A DNA stretch of 64,000 nt. Origin: Sporosarcina sp. (GTDB lineage Bacteria > Bacillota > Bacilli > Bacillales_A > Planococcaceae). Shown here piece by piece: positions 24,767 through 33,519 of the stretch. How positions within the stretch are numbered: position 1 is the first letter of the stretch; every line of letters starts with the position of its first letter. Location of the stretch: contig JAPFCR010000048.1 of NCBI GenBank assembly GCA_026169375.1, positions 42,730-106,729 on the forward strand, given 5' to 3'. Under the pieces are notes generated by a model. The model did no database searches and had not been told where the DNA came from. It saw nothing but the letters and a program-made list of their open reading frames with translations. A program made the translations under genes and the position numbers.

Positions 24767-25015
24767 GGTAGAGGAAATTAATTGAATACAGTTTGTGGTA
24801 TAAGTAGGAGCTACCCGCTTCTCACCTGATTGACGCGTAATCGTTGTTGCCAGGTCAAGACACATGAATGATTTTATCGTACAGTTATTGTACGTATTCA
24901 TACGCGGGTAGACATCTATGATTGTGTCTATCCGCTTTTTTAATTTTAATAGACCTGTGGAGTCGTCGGTTTCATATGACGTACCCAAATGATGTATTCG
25001 CCAGACAATTATTCG
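24767..25015 (+). promoter_or_regulatory. L20-type autoregulatory leader of infC
   Basis: A structured 250-base leader lies between the promoter and infC. ACCTG/CAGGT pairing, an AGCTACCCGC segment and a later GCGGGTAG segment offer alternative pairing. It ends in a terminator (GCGGGTAGACA with TGTCTATCCGC and TTTTTT, about 24904-24940). In B. subtilis the infC operon leader is bound by ribosomal protein L20, which promotes termination; layout and position match that system. Confidence 0.8.
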
Positions 25016-25028
25016 GAGGTGGATTATT

Positions 25029-25544
25029 ATTAGTAAAGACATGAACGTAAATCAGGGGATTCGTGCCCGTGAAGTTCGCTTAATCGATCATAATGGTGAA
25101 CAATTAGGAGTTAAATCCCGAAATGAAGCACTTGACATTGCATCCCGTGCAAATTTAGATCTTGTTCTTGTCGCACCAAAAGCAAAACCCCCAGTCGCAC
25201 GTATTATGGACTATGGGAAATTCAAGTTTGAGCAGCAAAAAAGAGAGCGTGAAGTTCGTCGAAATCAACGTGTAATCAACGTGAAGGAAATTCGTTTAAG
25301 CCCAACTATTGATGACCATGATTTCCAAACGAAACTTCGTAATGCGATTCGCTTTTTAGAAAAAGGCGATAAAGTAAAAGCATCGATTCGTTTCAGAGGA
25401 CGTGCAATTACGCATAAAGATATCGGACGTGAAGTGCTCGATCGATTTGCCGAGGAATGTAAAGGCATTGCTACAATCGAACAACGTCCAAAAATGGAAG
25501 GCCGCAGCATGTTCTTAGTGTTAGCGCCTGAAACTGAAAAATAA
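25029..25544 (+). CDS. infC: Translation initiation factor IF-3, ATT start
   Basis: 171 residues from an ATT at 25029 with GGAGGTG upstream. The residues after it ([19 protein letters not shown]) match the N-terminus of Bacillus IF-3, whose genes are known to use rare AUU-type starts that IF-3 itself discriminates against. The next ATG (25041) would drop four residues. IF-3 binds the 30S subunit and proofreads start codons. First gene of infC-rpmI-rplT. Confidence 0.95.
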   Translation: MSKDMNVNQGIRAREVRLIDHNGEQLGVKSRNEALDIASRANLDLVLVAPKAKPPVARIMDYGKFKFEQQKREREVRRNQRVINVKEIRLSPTIDDHDFQTKLRNAIRFLEKGDKVKASIRFRGRAITHKDIGREVLDRFAEECKGIATIEQRPKMEGRSMFLVLAPETEK

Positions 25545-25575
25545 GTTACACAGAAACATTTAGGAGGAACCATTA

Positions 25576-25776
25576 ATGGCTAAAATGAAAACACATAAAG
25601 GGTCAGCGAAACGTTTCAAAAAAACAGGTACAGGTAAAGTAAAGCGTGGACGTTCTTACACAAGTCACCTTTTCGCAAACAAAACGACAAAGGCAAAACG
25701 TCACTTACGTAAAGCTTCACTTGTTTCTTCAGGTGACTACAAACGTATTCGTCACATGATCACTTACATGAAATAA
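25576..25776 (+). CDS. rpmI: 50S ribosomal protein L35
   Basis: 66 residues, very basic: [20 protein letters not shown] is the classic L35 opening. Lies between infC and rplT in the conserved order, with AGGAGGA eight bases before the ATG. Confidence 0.98.
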   Translation: MAKMKTHKGSAKRFKKTGTGKVKRGRSYTSHLFANKTTKAKRHLRKASLVSSGDYKRIRHMITYMK

Positions 25777-25876
25777 ATCGAATTTTTAACGCTTCGTCAT
25801 TAAAAATTCAAACGAAAAACAAACTAAACTTATTAAGAAAATTCAAATTCGGATAGAATAGCAGGAGGTAATTACT

Positions 25877-26236
25877 ATGCCACGTGTTAAGAGTGGAGTA
25901 GAAAGACGTCAACGCCGTAATCGCGTATTAAAATTAGCTAAAGGTTACTATGGTTCAAAACATAGACTTTATAGAACAGCAAACGAACAGGTTATGAGAT
26001 CATTTAACTATGCATACCGTGACCGTCGTCAAACAAAGCGTAATTTCCGTAGATTATGGATTACACGTATCAATGCGGCAGCTCGTCTGAACGATCTTTC
26101 GTACAGCCAAATGATGCATGGACTTAAAGTAGCAGGTATCGACATTAACCGTAAAATGCTTGCTGACCTTGCAATCACAGATGCAGAAGCGTTTGCACAA
26201 CTTGCAGACACTGCTAAAAAAGCAGTTGCAAAATAA
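25877..26236 (+). CDS. rplT: 50S ribosomal protein L20
   Basis: 119 residues starting [21 protein letters not shown]20 is needed for early 50S assembly and, in Bacilli, represses this operon through its leader RNA. GCAGGAGG precedes the ATG and a strong terminator follows. Confidence 0.98.
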   Translation: MPRVKSGVERRQRRNRVLKLAKGYYGSKHRLYRTANEQVMRSFNYAYRDRRQTKRNFRRLWITRINAAARLNDLSYSQMMHGLKVAGIDINRKMLADLAITDAEAFAQLADTAKKAVAK

Positions 26237-26249
26237 TTCATTTAAAATT

Positions 26250-26292
26250 ACCGTTCCATTCGATATAATATCGAATAGGAGCGGTTTTTTAT
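26250..26292 (+). terminator. Terminator of the infC operon
   Basis: ACCGTTCC and GGAGCGGT, continued inward by ATTCGATAT/ATATCGAAT, form a long stem followed by TTTTTT. Confidence 0.92.
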
Positions 26293-26327
26293 TGAATATA
26301 AAGGGATAGTGGAAGGAGCCGAGCAAA

Positions 26328-26603
26328 TTGGAGCAAGTCATTCTCATTTGGATTGGCGTTATGTCATTATGGGCTTTTTTAGCAATGGGTTATGATAAAA
26401 GACAAGCAAAAAGAAAAGGAGCACGTGTCCCTGAAAAGAATCTATGGTTGCTTGCATGTATCGGCGGTGGAATTGGTGCGTATTTGGGGATGCAAATATT
26501 TCGCCATAAAACAAGACGCACCGCATTTCGTGTAGGCTTTTTAATGTTAGGACTTATTTATGTGACGGTTATTTTTTATTTATCCCGCATTAACGGGCAG
26601 TAA
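26328..26603 (+). CDS. ysdA: DUF1294 membrane protein YsdA
   Basis: 91 residues with two membrane segments (about 1-20 and 66-85) around a basic loop with MGYDKRQAKRKGARVPE and GGGIGAYLGMQIFRHKT motifs typical of DUF1294/YsdA. Function unknown. TTG start with GGAAGGAG eight to nine bases upstream. The order rplT-ysdA-ysdB matches B. subtilis. The last eight codons and the stop lie inside the dispersed repeat that starts at about 26579, so the C-terminus has been replaced. Confidence 0.9.
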   Translation: MEQVILIWIGVMSLWAFLAMGYDKRQAKRKGARVPEKNLWLLACIGGGIGAYLGMQIFRHKTRRTAFRVGFLMLGLIYVTVIFYLSRINGQ

Positions 26604-26736
26604 GACTCCCACTTCAAGATTTAAGTGAAAACGGTAAAGATAAGTGGGAGGTCAACTGCCCGTAAAAGCCCGATTGGTTCAACTAACAATCAGTGGGGGA
26701 TGAAGAACCCCCCCCACTGATTGAAGTTTCACTTTA
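26579..26736 (-). repeat. Dispersed composite palindromic repeat, copy 1
   Basis: About 158 bases. Its reverse complement matches 53.7-54.06 kb almost base for base over the TTTATCCCGC...GGGCAGT part and the CAATCAGTG/CACTGATTG hairpin. Read on the - strand: ATAAAGTGAAACT, a CAATCAGTG hairpin (here lengthened by GGGGG/CCCCC), CAATCGGGCTTTT, then nested stems ACGGGCAGT/ACTGCCCGT and CTCCCACTT/AAGTGGGAG, then TAATGCGGGATAAA. Confidence 0.85.
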
Positions 26737-26785
26737 TTTGGGATTGAAATACCCGATTTTACAAGTGTTTAAAAGCACGATGAAA

Positions 26786-26819
26786 ACTCTATCATAAGGC
26801 AATGCGCTTATGATAGAGT
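26786..26819. terminator. Hairpin after ysdB
   Basis: A perfect 13-pair stem (ACTCTATCATAAG/CTTATGATAGAGT) with an eight-base loop. On the - strand it is followed by TTTTCATC, so it probably ends ysdB transcription. Confidence 0.65.
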
Positions 26820-26832
26820 AGAATGAGTAAAT

Positions 26833-27213
26833 TTAATTTTTTAATAAAGTTTCTATGGGATTTTCCCAACTAATTTCAGCTGTTGGGTAATTCGATTGAA
26901 TTTCTGATTGTAAAAAAAGAAAATCATCTTTTGTGAAGCCTTGTAATTTCGCATCATTTTTCACCCAAACAAAAATAGAAACAACATCAAAAGAATGATC
27001 TGTCGTACCTAAATATTTTTCTCCTTCAAACATTGCACCTTTATAGGTGATGAAGAAGTTTTTACGAACATTTTTAATATCATCGTAAAAGTAATAACGC
27101 TCCGCTTCATAGGCATCATCTAATTTACGCTTAGGATCTGTTAAATAACGAATGCCACGATAAAACAAATAAATAATGAGCAGAATAATGACGACTCGAA
27201 TAATAAGTGCCAT
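26833..27213 (-). CDS. ysdB: Sigma-W pathway protein YsdB
   Basis: 126 residues with an N-terminal membrane anchor (about 2-23), then a soluble domain with RKLDDAYEAERYYFYDD and KNFFITYKGAMFEGEKYLG, matching YsdB. In B. subtilis YsdB inhibits the sigma-W response. AAAGGAGGAT precedes the ATG. Adjacent to ysdA as in B. subtilis, but here on the opposite strand. Confidence 0.8.
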   Translation of the reverse strand: MALIIRVVIILLIIYLFYRGIRYLTDPKRKLDDAYEAERYYFYDDIKNVRKNFFITYKGAMFEGEKYLGTTDHSFDVVSIFVWVKNDAKLQGFTKDDFLFLQSEIQSNYPTAEISWENPIETLLKN

Positions 27214-27388
27214 AAAAGATCCTCCTTTTTAAAAAAGTATTGCTACTCTCCTTATACGGATGTATGATGAAAAAGTTTCAAAAATAAAAAAGAATTCAAA
27301 CCTTATTAAATTATATCAAATGGTTTCCAAATTTGTATAAATTAGCGTAAGGTATTAATAGATAATATTAAGATAAAGAGGGATTACT

Positions 27389-27823
27389 ATGGAATTTAAT
27401 TTAAAAATTAATTTAATACATAAGGATGCAAAAATGCCACACCGCGCAAATGAAGGAGATGCAGGTCTAGATATTTTCTCCGTTGAAGCGAAAACGATTA
27501 AGCCTGGAGAAACGGCACTCATCGGTACGGGCATTCAAATGGAGTTGCCAAAAGGAACAGAAGCGCAGATTAGACCTCGTAGCGGGCTAGCGCTGAAACA
27601 TTCGATTACCGTGTTAAATAGTCCAGGAACAATCGATGAAGGTTACCGGGGCGAATTAAAAGTCATTCTAATTAACCACGGGAAAGAAGACTTCATCGTT
27701 GAAAAAGAGATGAGAATTGCACAAATGGTTATTGCGCCTGTTTTAAATATTACGTTAACACAAGCAGAAAGCTTAACAGATTCTGACCGTGGCGAAGGTG
27801 GATTTGGTTCTTCCGGAAAATAA
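27389..27823 (+). CDS. dut: dUTP diphosphatase (trimeric)
   Basis: 144 residues with the five dUTPase motifs: [39 protein letters not shown] and [10 protein letters not shown]. It hydrolyses dUTP to dUMP, keeping uracil out of DNA. It is not within the prophage and has full length, so it is probably the housekeeping enzyme. Terminator follows. Confidence 0.95.
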   Translation: MEFNLKINLIHKDAKMPHRANEGDAGLDIFSVEAKTIKPGETALIGTGIQMELPKGTEAQIRPRSGLALKHSITVLNSPGTIDEGYRGELKVILINHGKEDFIVEKEMRIAQMVIAPVLNITLTQAESLTDSDRGEGGFGSSGK

Positions 27824-27835
27824 TAGGTGAAGTAG

Positions 27836-27873
27836 AAAGCGAAGTTGGATGGTGATGTCCAACTTCGCTTTTT
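27836..27873 (+). terminator. Terminator of dut
   Basis: AAAGCGAAGTTGGA and TCCAACTTCGCTTT form a perfect stem with a T run. Confidence 0.93.
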
Positions 27874-28016
27874 GTAAATGCACTTTGAATTATTGGAAAA
27901 ATCCGCTTCTTTTGGTAAACTCAAAGAAGATACAAGATTGCAAAGAGATATGAATGAATTCATTCATACTTGAGAAGTAATCGTTAGAATAGTAATCGTT
28001 AAGGGGGATGTTTGGT

Positions 28017-28994
28017 ATGAAAGCGTATATTCATGAGTTGGGTCAATTGAAAAGCGGGGCAGTGAATGACCCTGTTGCTAAGTCAGGTGAAGTTGTCGTA
28101 AAACTGAAGACTGCAGGGTTAAATCGACGCGATTTATATATTCAAAATCGTCGCGGAGATAAAGAAGAGGCACTTGTATTAGGATCGGATGGTGCAGGCG
28201 TTGTAGAATCAATTGGAGAGGGAGTTACGAATGTCTCAGTCGGAGATGAAGTGATTATTAATCCCGCACTTCGTTGGTATGAAAATAGCGTTTCACCGCC
28301 TGAAACATTTGATATTTTAGGAATGCCTGATGACGGAACGTTTGCGGAGAAAATCGCAATCTCAGCTGAACAAGTCGAACCGAAACCTACCTATCTTACG
28401 TGGGAAGAAGCAGGGGCAGTGGCACTTGCTGGTTTAACGGGATATCGCGCATTAGTTACAAAAGGAGACTTACAAAAAGGAGAGACAGTCTTTATTCCAG
28501 GTGCGGGAAGTGGTGTGGCAACGTATTTAATTCAGTTCGCAAAAAATAGCGGTGCACGTGTAATCGTCACATCGCGTAGTGAAGAAAAGCGAAAAGAAGC
28601 ACTTGCATTAGGCGCGGATATCGCACTTGATACAAATGAAGATTGGTCACAAGCACTTGAAAATGAAACAGTTGATCTCGTGATCGAAAGCGTAGGTCGC
28701 GCGACGTTTAATCGTTCATTGGAAGTGCTAAAGAAAGGTGGGCGAATTGTTGTTTTCGGTGCAACGACAGAAGATACAGTAGAGTTAGATTTACGAAGCT
28801 TCTTTTATAACCAACATCAATTATTTGGTTCAACGATGGGATGCCGAGAAGAATTACGCGATATGCTTGCACATATTGAAAAGTACAAAACACGTCCAGT
28901 GATTGATAAAGTATTTAAATTAGAAGATGCAGCAGAAGCATTTGAGTACTTAGAAGAAAGTAAAAACTTTGGAAAGATTGTTTTTGAGATTTGA
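28017..28994 (+). CDS. MDR-superfamily oxidoreductase, YogA-like
   Basis: 325 residues. The GroES-like half (AGLNRRDLYIQNRRG, GSDGAGVVESIGEGV, VGDEVIINP) and the Rossmann half (GAGSGVATYLIQFAK) are clear. The usual structural-zinc Cys cluster is absent, so it is probably a zinc-independent NAD(P)H-dependent quinone- or enone-reductase-like enzyme. The ATG at 28017 is eight bases after GGGGGA; an ATG at 28008 overlaps that site. Substrate unknown. Confidence 0.85.
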   Translation: MKAYIHELGQLKSGAVNDPVAKSGEVVVKLKTAGLNRRDLYIQNRRGDKEEALVLGSDGAGVVESIGEGVTNVSVGDEVIINPALRWYENSVSPPETFDILGMPDDGTFAEKIAISAEQVEPKPTYLTWEEAGAVALAGLTGYRALVTKGDLQKGETVFIPGAGSGVATYLIQFAKNSGARVIVTSRSEEKRKEALALGADIALDTNEDWSQALENETVDLVIESVGRATFNRSLEVLKKGGRIVVFGATTEDTVELDLRSFFYNQHQLFGSTMGCREELRDMLAHIEKYKTRPVIDKVFKLEDAAEAFEYLEESKNFGKIVFEI

Positions 28995-29022
28995 TGGAAT
29001 CAAACATGTGAGTCTAAATAAA

Positions 29023-29067
29023 GAACAACCCATCTTTAAGCGGAAATTATGCTCGGATGGGTTGTTC
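29023..29067 (-). terminator. Terminator for the hemerythrin-like gene
   Basis: GAACAACCCATC and GATGGGTTGTTC pair perfectly around 21 bases; on the - strand TTTATTT follows. Confidence 0.75.
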
Positions 29068-29082
29068 ATACTTCAAACAAAT

Positions 29083-29544
29083 TCACTCTAAATAAGGCGC
29101 CATTTCCTCTAACACATCTTCAGGTAATGCTTTTTCAATCATAGGAAACAAGACGCGCTCTTCTTTTCGAATATGTAAATCGAGCAGTTCACCTAACTCA
29201 TGCATAGCAGAGATTTCGATTTCATCCATTTTTAAAATCGTATCGATTAATGCACGAATTTTCACATGTTCCATTAACATATCTTGGACTTCTGGAATGT
29301 CTACATCTGCATGTTGGGCAAAAGCAGGTACTAAAGTTTCCTCTTCTTCACGGAAATGTTCTTGTCCTTCTGGTAACCAAAATGCTTTCAACTCTAACTG
29401 CATTTCTTTAGAGGTTGACTTACTTTTCTCCGTACCGACTCTCCGTAAATTTAACGCGAGTAATAAAGCGACCATATGATGGCGTGATAACGGCATTAAT
29501 GATTCATGTCGTTCGATACTTTCTCCTCTTTCTGGATAACTCAT
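29083..29544 (-). CDS. Hemerythrin-like HHE-domain protein
   Basis: 153 residues of four-helix type with spaced His/Glu metal ligands: SRHHMVALLLA, HFREEEETLVPAF, LMEHVKIRALI and LDLHIRKEERVLFPMIE. The domain can bind a di-iron centre for oxygen, NO or redox sensing or storage. It is unlike the second hemerythrin-like protein at 40.3 kb. AAGGAG precedes the ATG and a small membrane protein gene lies upstream on the same strand. Confidence 0.85.
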   Translation of the reverse strand: MSYPERGESIERHESLMPLSRHHMVALLLALNLRRVGTEKSKSTSKEMQLELKAFWLPEGQEHFREEEETLVPAFAQHADVDIPEVQDMLMEHVKIRALIDTILKMDEIEISAMHELGELLDLHIRKEERVLFPMIEKALPEDVLEEMAPYLE

Positions 29545-29572
29545 CTCAATCAGCTCCTTTATTCATGTTAAG

Positions 29573-29773
29573 TTAACAACTTCTTGTAACTTGAAAGAAT
29601 TTATTAGAAGTCATCATTGCGAGTTTAAAAGAGATAATCAACATCGCAAGCGTTCCAATTAAAACGATACCTGATGATAAATCAGGGAAAAGTAACCATA
29701 CAAAGTCGAAAAGGAACAGATAAACGATAAATAACACAACAGTTAACAAGCTATTTTTAAAACATTTTGGCAC
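29573..29773 (-). CDS. Small two-helix membrane protein
   Basis: 66 residues from a GTG with AAAGGGGA upstream. Two hydrophobic segments (about 8-30 and 35-55), Lys-rich start and no recognisable family. It precedes the hemerythrin-like gene on the same strand, 28 bases apart, so the two may be co-transcribed. Confidence 0.6.
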   Translation of the reverse strand: MPKCFKNSLLTVVLFIVYLFLFDFVWLLFPDLSSGIVLIGTLAMLIISFKLAMMTSNKFFQVTRSC

Positions 29774-29892
29774 AATGATATCCCCTTTATTTCATTAGCT
29801 CATTCTCATTATAAATCTTTTGATGCGACGTTTCGACTGTCTAGACTTATCGATTTCAAAGGTTTTTACGAAATAAGATGACTAGAAATCAA

Positions 29893-30900
29893 TTATGATT
29901 CTAAGTCAGCTACTTTTACAACGGATTTTCCAAGGTTAGCCCCTTTAAATAAATTGAGAAACGCATCGATTGTATGGTCGAATCCTTCCGTAATTGTTTC
30001 TTCGTATGTTAATTTCCCTTCTTGGAGCCACTGAGCTAGTTCTTTCATACCCTCAGGGAAACGAGCTGCATAATCGCCCACTGTGAATCCTTTCATGAGT
30101 GCACTTGTTTTAATTAAATACGTTTGTACACGTGGTCCAATATCAGTTTCTTGTTTATTATAAGCTGAGATTGCGCCACAAACAGGAATTCTGGCAAACT
30201 TATTTAATAACGGATAAATTGCATCTGTAATTTCTCCACCAACGTTTTCATAATATACATCAATGCCGTTTGGACATACTTTTTCAAGCGCTTTTTGGAT
30301 ATTTTCAGTTTTATAATTAATCGCAGCATCAAACTTTAATTCACTGCGTAAATAGTCGGTTTTTTCGTCTGAACCAGCGATACCAACAACATACGCGCCT
30401 TTGATTTTAGCGATTTGGCCAACAATAGACCCGACAGCTCCAGCTGCACCTGAAACAACAACTGTTTCTCCTTCTTTTGGTTGTCCGATATCAAGGAGCC
30501 CAAAATATGCAGTGAGTCCAGTCATGCCAAGGATACTTAAATAAGCAGATGCTGGAGCTGCATGATGATCGACTTTTTGGATAGTTGTTTCATCTGCAAC
30601 AGTATATTCCTGCCACGGGAGATGACCTAATACGACATCATTCTTTTTAAAATGGTCTGATTTAGATTCAATCACTTGCCCGATTACGCCACTCGTAATT
30701 GGCTCGTTCAATTCAAAAGGTGCAACATAAGAATTTGCATCGCTCATACGACCTCTTAAATATGGATCTACAGAAATGTAAATTGTTCGAAGTAAAACTT
30801 CACCGTCATTCGGCTCTCCAATTGGGATTCGTGCGATTTCAAAATCATCTTTAGTTGGTGTTCCTTTTGGTCTTTCCAGTAATTTGATTTGTTTTTGCAT
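29893..30900 (-). CDS. NADP-dependent oxidoreductase, YfmJ/CurA-like
   Basis: 335 residues of the MDR leukotriene B4 dehydrogenase/curcumin reductase type: ISVDPYLRGRM, LGMTGLTAYFGLLDIG, VVSGAAGAVGSIVGQIAK and DVYYENVGGEI. It reduces activated double bonds with NADPH. ATG at 30900 is ten bases after GGAG; a GTG three codons upstream is too close to the site. Upstream of its start and of fhs lies a 270-base divergent region. Confidence 0.9.
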   Translation of the reverse strand: MQKQIKLLERPKGTPTKDDFEIARIPIGEPNDGEVLLRTIYISVDPYLRGRMSDANSYVAPFELNEPITSGVIGQVIESKSDHFKKNDVVLGHLPWQEYTVADETTIQKVDHHAAPASAYLSILGMTGLTAYFGLLDIGQPKEGETVVVSGAAGAVGSIVGQIAKIKGAYVVGIAGSDEKTDYLRSELKFDAAINYKTENIQKALEKVCPNGIDVYYENVGGEITDAIYPLLNKFARIPVCGAISAYNKQETDIGPRVQTYLIKTSALMKGFTVGDYAARFPEGMKELAQWLQEGKLTYEETITEGFDHTIDAFLNLFKGANLGKSVVKVADLES

Positions 30901-31170
30901 GTAAGACACACTCCTATACTTTGGTCTATCTACTATATAACTAAATCCTTTATTGATAAAACATTAAGCATTCTCTTAACAATCATCTAAATGCATTTCT
31001 TCTAAAAAGTATCTGAAGTTGGGTTAAGTTAAAGAGAAAGTTATAATTTGACACTAGATCAAAATTCGAGGAATGAAAAAATTTTCCAATATATAGAAAA
31101 TAACGTGAAAGAGTTATGTTATTCTTTTTAATATATTGTATAATTAAAATACTTGAAAGGGGAGTTTATT

Positions 31171-32850
31171 ATGATTGAAAAAGTACAACCGTTAACGGAC
31201 TTAACGATTGCAAATCAAGCAATAATGCAACCGATTACAAAAATTGCTGAGCAATCTGGAATCCCAAAAGAAGCTATTGAGCCATATGGGAATTATAAAG
31301 CGAAAATTGATATTGATAAAATCGAGAAGTCAACTAAAAAAGGAAAAGTTATTCTTGTAACAGCGACTAGTCCAACACCAGCAGGAGAAGGGAAGTCAAC
31401 AGTTACAGTAGGACTTTCAGATGCGATGAGGAGACTTGGGAAAAAGACAATGATTGCCTTACGCGAACCATCATTAGGCCCTGTTATGGGGATTAAAGGT
31501 GGGGCTACAGGCGGCGGATATGCACAAGTTTTGCCAATGGAAGATATTAATCTTCATTTCACTGGTGATCTTCATGCGATTACAACAGCAAATAATGCGT
31601 TAAGTGCATTTATTGATAATCATATACATAGAGGAAACGAACTGAATATCGACCCAAGAAGAGTGATTTGGAAACGTGTATTAGATATGAATGACCGTGC
31701 ACTACGCAATATCGTTGTAGGGTTAGGTGGCCCTGCACAAGGTGTTCCTCGTGAAGATGGTTTTGATATTACTGTTGCATCAGAAATTATGGCTGTCTTT
31801 TGTTTAGCTAGCAATTTAACAGATCTAAAGGAGCGACTGGCAAAAATCGTTATTGGGCATACATATGAAAAAGAGCCTGTGACAGTTCGTGACTTAGGCG
31901 TTGAAGGTGCTCTTACATTACTATTAAAGGAAGCCTTTAAACCAAATTTAGTGCAAACGATTGAAGGCACTCCAGCTCTTGTTCACGGCGGGCCATTTGC
32001 GAATATTGCGCATGGTTGTAATTCTTTAGTGGCAACCAATGTAGCACGTAGCCTGGTAGATTATGTGATCACGGAAGCAGGGTTTGGTTCTGATCTAGGC
32101 GCGGAAAAATTTATGAATATAAAAGCTAGAATTGGAGAGTTTTCACCGAATGCAGTTGTTATTGTTACAACGGTTCGCGCACTGAAAATGCATGGCGATG
32201 TACATAAAAAAGAATTGAAAACAGCAAATGTCGATGCTGTTGAAAAAGGAATTGTCAATTTAGCAAAACATATTGAGACGATCCGTGCATTTGGTGTAGA
32301 ACCAATCGTTTCGATTAATCGTTTTATTACAGATAGTGATGCTGAAGTAACGAAAATCCATGCATGGTGTCAATCGAAAGGAATTCGCGTTGCTGTTACG
32401 GAAGTATGGGAGCACGGCGGAGCAGGTGGATTAACGCTGGCAAAAGAAGTCATTGATGCAGTTAAACAACCGAATCATTTTGACTTGCTTTATCGTTCCG
32501 AAGATTCAATGCTATTTAAATTAGAAAAAATTGTGCAACAAGTTTATGGTGGTAGAGGGATTCATTTAACAGATGAAGCAAAGCGTGACTTGCAACTGAT
32601 TGAACAAAATGGATGGGAAAGTTTACCCGTTTGTATGGCGAAAACACAATATTCATTTTCAGATAATCCTGAATTATTAGGCAGAACGGAAGCATTTATC
32701 GTTACAATTCGTCAAATCATTCCTAAGTTAGGTGCAGGTTTTCTCGTTTGCTTAACAGGTGATATTATGACAATGCCTGGATTACCAGCTCAACCTGCGG
32801 CGTTAAATATGGATGTCGATGAAAGTGGAAATGCTAAAGGACTTATGTAA
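31171..32850 (+). CDS. fhs: Formate-tetrahydrofolate ligase
   Basis: 559 residues, full length. The P-loop-like [14 protein letters not shown], the [33 protein letters not shown] region and the LVATNVA segment are diagnostic. It makes 10-formyl-THF from formate, THF and ATP. ATG at 31171 follows AAAGGGGAG by 6 bases. A TATAAT lies at 31139. Together with purU at 54 kb the cell can both make and hydrolyse 10-formyl-THF. Confidence 0.97.
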   Translation: MIEKVQPLTDLTIANQAIMQPITKIAEQSGIPKEAIEPYGNYKAKIDIDKIEKSTKKGKVILVTATSPTPAGEGKSTVTVGLSDAMRRLGKKTMIALREPSLGPVMGIKGGATGGGYAQVLPMEDINLHFTGDLHAITTANNALSAFIDNHIHRGNELNIDPRRVIWKRVLDMNDRALRNIVVGLGGPAQGVPREDGFDITVASEIMAVFCLASNLTDLKERLAKIVIGHTYEKEPVTVRDLGVEGALTLLLKEAFKPNLVQTIEGTPALVHGGPFANIAHGCNSLVATNVARSLVDYVITEAGFGSDLGAEKFMNIKARIGEFSPNAVVIVTTVRALKMHGDVHKKELKTANVDAVEKGIVNLAKHIETIRAFGVEPIVSINRFITDSDAEVTKIHAWCQSKGIRVAVTEVWEHGGAGGLTLAKEVIDAVKQPNHFDLLYRSEDSMLFKLEKIVQQVYGGRGIHLTDEAKRDLQLIEQNGWESLPVCMAKTQYSFSDNPELLGRTEAFIVTIRQIIPKLGAGFLVCLTGDIMTMPGLPAQPAALNMDVDESGNAKGLM

Positions 32851-32905
32851 TAAGAAATATGAATCTATAGATCATTTGAAGCATAAGCTATAAATTGAAT
32901 AAAAG

Positions 32906-32957
32906 ACACCTCAATAGATCTGTGTACCAGAATAAGGAACTCTTTGAGGTGTTTTTG
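32906..32957 (+). terminator. Terminator of fhs
   Basis: ACACCTCAA and TTGAGGTGT pair around about 29 bases, followed by TTTTT. Confidence 0.75.
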
Positions 32958-33087
32958 CTGAATTATTATTTGCATTGGAAATATAACTTATGATAAGCTT
33001 TCAAAGCTCAATCTATATCATAAGGACTGCATCAAAGTGCTTATAAAAATTAGTGTAAAACACTTTCGCTTCTACTGAACAGGAGTT

Positions 33088-33393
33088 TTGATTTGTTTCT
33101 CTTTGTTGATTTCATTTACAATTGGTTTTTCAGATTATCAAAAAGGTCAAAGGCGCATTTTATCTGATTATAAAAAAATTGATAAGATTGGTAATATAGT
33201 TGTGCAGTCTCTACATACAATTGATCAAGTTTATTCGATCACAGAGGAAAAAATGGCACGAGAAATTGAAGAAAATTTGAACGAACTTATTGAAGAATAT
33301 AAAGAAAATCCATCCGTTAAAAAAATCATTCATTTAATGGATTCAAAGAAACAGATGGAAGCATGCATGATTCCATCTATTTCTTATGATTAA
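33088..33393 (+). pseudogene. Remnant of a GGDEF-protein sensor domain
   Basis: The frame gives 101 residues, of which the first 75 align with the N-terminus of the neighbouring diguanylate cyclase: DYQKGQRRI vs DYYKGQKQI, GNIVVQSLHTIDQVY vs GNSVVQSLHNIDQMY, LIEEYKENP vs LIEKYKNDL. The first membrane-helix residues, the rest of the sensor, the second helix and the whole GGDEF domain are missing. Probably a tandem duplicate that was then mostly deleted. A TTG start with CAGGAG close by means expression of a short peptide cannot be ruled out. Confidence 0.75.
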
Positions 33394-33519
33394 CAGTAGA
33401 ATGAATTGTCGCTATGGAATGATAGAATGATGAAAATAATTAAATAATATATGGCTTTTGGACTACTTAGGGATTATAATAAAGAATAGGGTTGCTGTTT
33501 TGAGAAGGAGAGATTTAAT

